Part shown: positions 31,558 through 31,572 of the stretch, in pieces
Numbering within the stretch: the stretch's first letter is position 1
Layout: every line of letters starts with the position of its first letter
From: an uncultured Selenomonadales bacterium
GTDB taxonomy: Bacteria; Bacillota; Clostridia; Christensenellales; QALW01
Assembly: GCA_905200615.1 (NCBI GenBank)
Contig: CAJKLB010000025.1
Span: forward strand, 1-31,572
Reading direction: 5' to 3'
Length of the DNA: 31,572 bases
Notes under the pieces: generated by a model
What the model was told of the DNA's origin: nothing
Seen by the model: only the letters and a program-made list of their open reading frames with translations
The model's database searches: none
Translations under genes and position numbers: made by a program

Positions 31558-31572
31558 GCATAAATAAGGTAT

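Noticed and set aside
1..31572. CRISPR array, tRNA or rRNA genes, prophage
   Set aside because: No regularly spaced direct repeats, no cloverleaf or conserved rRNA stretches, and no phage structural genes were seen on either strand.

Overview
The window looks like chromosomal DNA of a low-to-moderate G+C anaerobic member of the Firmicutes, most likely class Clostridia. The evidence is strong Shine-Dalgarno sequences before nearly every gene, frequent TTGACA/TATAAT promoters, AddA/AddB instead of RecBCD, a DegV-family protein, the UPF0210/ACT pair, a membrane pyrophosphatase and an SH3-type peptidoglycan amidase. The order rpsF-ssb-rpsR is the usual bacterial one. No tRNA, rRNA, CRISPR array or prophage was found. 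Species-level placement is not possible from the sequence alone.

Layout. (1) 100-1841: a cell-wall amidase and an unrecognised cysteine-rich protein, closed by a terminator. (2) 1961-2538: a 578-bp internally deleted IS3-type relic with 20-bp terminal inverted repeats. (3) 4788-2578, minus strand: a three-gene operon of membrane protein, ThyX-like protein lacking the catalytic signature, and GT2 glycosyltransferase. (4) 4937-7793: a possible 32-residue membrane peptide, then hppA coupled to ybaK. (5) 8163-9092: a divergent XRE regulator and SLOG-like protein sharing a palindromic operator candidate. (6) 10898-9360, minus: a DUF2238-like membrane protein and a GNAT acetyltransferase. (7) 13804-11027, minus: a tightly overlapped operon of small membrane protein, universal-stress-like protein, ACT protein, UPF0210 and small membrane protein. 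(8) 15539-14160: HtrA protease. (9) 16684-15673: rpsF-ssb-rpsR. (10) 23350-16803: addB-addA. (11) 23574-28805: prfC, then the glycolytic run pgk-tpiA-gpmI. (12) 28964-30229: DegV protein and a small DUF4282-like membrane protein. (13) 30621-31463: rplM-rpsI and terminators.

Most of the content is core housekeeping: translation (S6, S18, L13, S9, RF3), recombinational repair (AddAB, SSB), lower glycolysis (three consecutive enzymes converting 1,3-bisphosphoglycerate onward plus triose isomerisation), energy conservation from pyrophosphate, and envelope quality control.

The least ordinary observation is a 245-251 nt intergenic element present twice in opposite orientation (13862-14112 minus; 30248-30492 plus). 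The copies share a 57-nt block with 51 identical positions and several hairpins that are kept by paired changes. Each ends at a T-run, one behind a perfect terminator stem. It could be a structured RNA family or a dispersed repeat, and no tool was available to decide between them. Other items worth checking are the ThyX-fold protein without RHRxxS, the IS relic, and the XRE/SLOG pair.
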